64,000 nucleotides of DNA, from assembly GCA_964421085.1 (NCBI GenBank), contig CAYQVO010000013.1, forward strand, positions 16,798 through 80,797, in the 5' to 3' direction. This DNA is from CAYQVO01 sp964421085. Its GTDB lineage: Bacteria; Bdellovibrionota_C; UBA2361; CAYQVO01. The position numbers and the translations under genes are program-made. This document shows, in pieces, positions 63,210 to 64,000 of this stretch (position 1 is its first letter; each line of letters starts with the position of its first letter). Below the pieces are notes generated by a model that was not told where the DNA came from, ran no database searches, and saw only the letters and a list, made by a program, of their open reading frames with translations.

Positions 63210-64000
63210 ATGTCAGCATTATTCTGTGGAATTGATTTAGGAACAAGAGCGAGATCGTTGTGCGTTATAGATTCAAGAAAGAAGGTACTAAGACGTTGGA
63301 GTGGCAAGAACAGCGAAATGACGAAAGTGGTAGCGGAGTTCTGCCCCAAAGCTCATTACGTAGTTGAGTCTTCCGCCGCTGGCGGAATCTGTATGTAGTG
63401 CCATTGAAGGTCTGGGAGCAACAATTGAAATTATTGATTCCCGCCATGCCAAGGCCCTGCTTCATGGCAAGAAGAAAACTGACCGGATTGATGCACAGGT
63501 GTTGGCTGAACTTGCCCAACTGGGTGGTACAAGCCCATTCATCGCAAAGAGGGAACGTGCCGGGATCAGAGAACATCGCTGGTCGCACGTGCCCAGGTAG
63601 TAAAATCAGCCACCGCGCTCAAGAATACACTGCGCGGCATGCTCAAAGCTCACGGCATAGTGCTCCCCAGGGGCGGGGACGGCACGGCGTTCGTCAAAAC
63701 AGTGCGTGATGCCATAGTGTCACTGCCCTACATGGTGCAAGCGTCTTTGAAACATTTGCTGGTTTGCTGGATACAACTCCATCGCGCCCAGGTAAGCATG
63801 TACCGTTGTCTCGAACGAGAAGCCAGGAAAGACCCTGCTGCCACTCTCTTGATGACTGTTCCTGGGGTAGGTGCAGCCACGGCTATTGGATTCTCAAGCA
63901 CAATTGCTACCCATACCCGATTCTCTGACAAAAAGAAGGTCGCAGGTTATTTAGGACTCGCCCCAAAAGTGTATCAGTCCGGCGATACCAACTATCACGG
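63210..64000 (+). pseudogene. IS110-family transposase, frameshifted, cut by the window end
   Basis: Translation starts ATG 63210 with MSALFCGIDLGTRARSLCVI, the first acidic strand of the DEDD (RuvC-like) transposase. The frame shifts near 63375, continues with LAESVCSAIEGLGATIEIID and KKTDRIDAQVLAELAQL, shifts again near 63585, and goes on with LVARAQVVKSATALKNTLRG. It then enters the Transposase_20 domain, VPGVGAATAIGF and VAGYLGLAPKVYQSGDTNY, running off the window. Two shifts make it non-functional as written, unless they are sequencing errors. Confidence 0.85.

Noticed and set aside
1..64000. tRNA, rRNA and CRISPR arrays
   Set aside because: Reading the intergenic regions showed no cloverleaf with a T-arm consensus, no rRNA and no regularly spaced direct repeats.

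Overview
The window is a scaffold from a Gram-negative (diderm) bacterium of moderate GC content. It holds the probable chromosomal replication origin: dnaA, dnaN, recF and gyrB lie in the classic order on the + strand, and a long run of minus-strand genes points away from them on the left. Several genes recall deltaproteobacterial or myxobacterial relatives and other deep-branching diderms: an MXAN_5187-type protein, atpI/atpB/atpE separated from the F1 genes, a double-length UvrA, and an RHH/nucleotidyltransferase pair. I cannot name the phylum from sequence alone. Two runs of N and several single-base frameshifts suggest a draft assembly.

Layout. 0-9.6 kb: a minus-strand block with rnhA, three exported proteins resembling F-type conjugation components (TrbC/TraW- and TraU-like), YjbQ, SecA, HemW and MarC. 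9.7-12.1 kb: a CgeB-like glycosyltransferase, an RluA-type pseudouridine synthase and a small orphan. 12.2-13.7 kb: F0 ATP synthase genes atpI-atpB-atpE. 14-20.8 kb: dnaA, putative oriC, dnaN, recF, gyrB and a small basic protein missed by length cut-offs. 20.9-36 kb: accessory and envelope genes, including a cyclic-nucleotide-binding protein, an Arg-rich orphan, an FG-GAP protein, glmU, three membrane or GT2 glycosyltransferases (two broken), a GNAT, a penicillin-acylase-like lipoprotein and proA.

36.3-40.1 kb is a compact signalling island. A substrate-binding protein is translationally coupled to a Cache-HAMP-SpoIIE phosphatase, and a STAS-HATPase fusion is divergent from them, which together suggest a partner-switching pathway with an extracellular input. 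40.2-45.5 kb is a 1781-residue UvrA with four ATPase modules. At 45.7-45.95 kb lies a clear cobalamin riboswitch followed by alternative hairpins. It reads into a 971-residue, Arg-rich protein of unknown function, an unusual pairing and the main novelty of the window.

49-58.7 kb: secreted and membrane proteins, a HELTH-type metallopeptidase, NfeD plus SPFH membrane-domain proteins, a TIGR01777 epimerase, YqeY and a gap-interrupted DtxR-like regulator. 58.7-64 kb is a degraded or mobile region: a methyltransferase remnant, a very strong Shine-Dalgarno followed by a tiny ORF and a terminator, a frameshifted RHH antitoxin with its nucleotidyltransferase toxin, an orphan protein with a C-terminal receiver domain, and a frameshifted IS110-family transposase running off the end.
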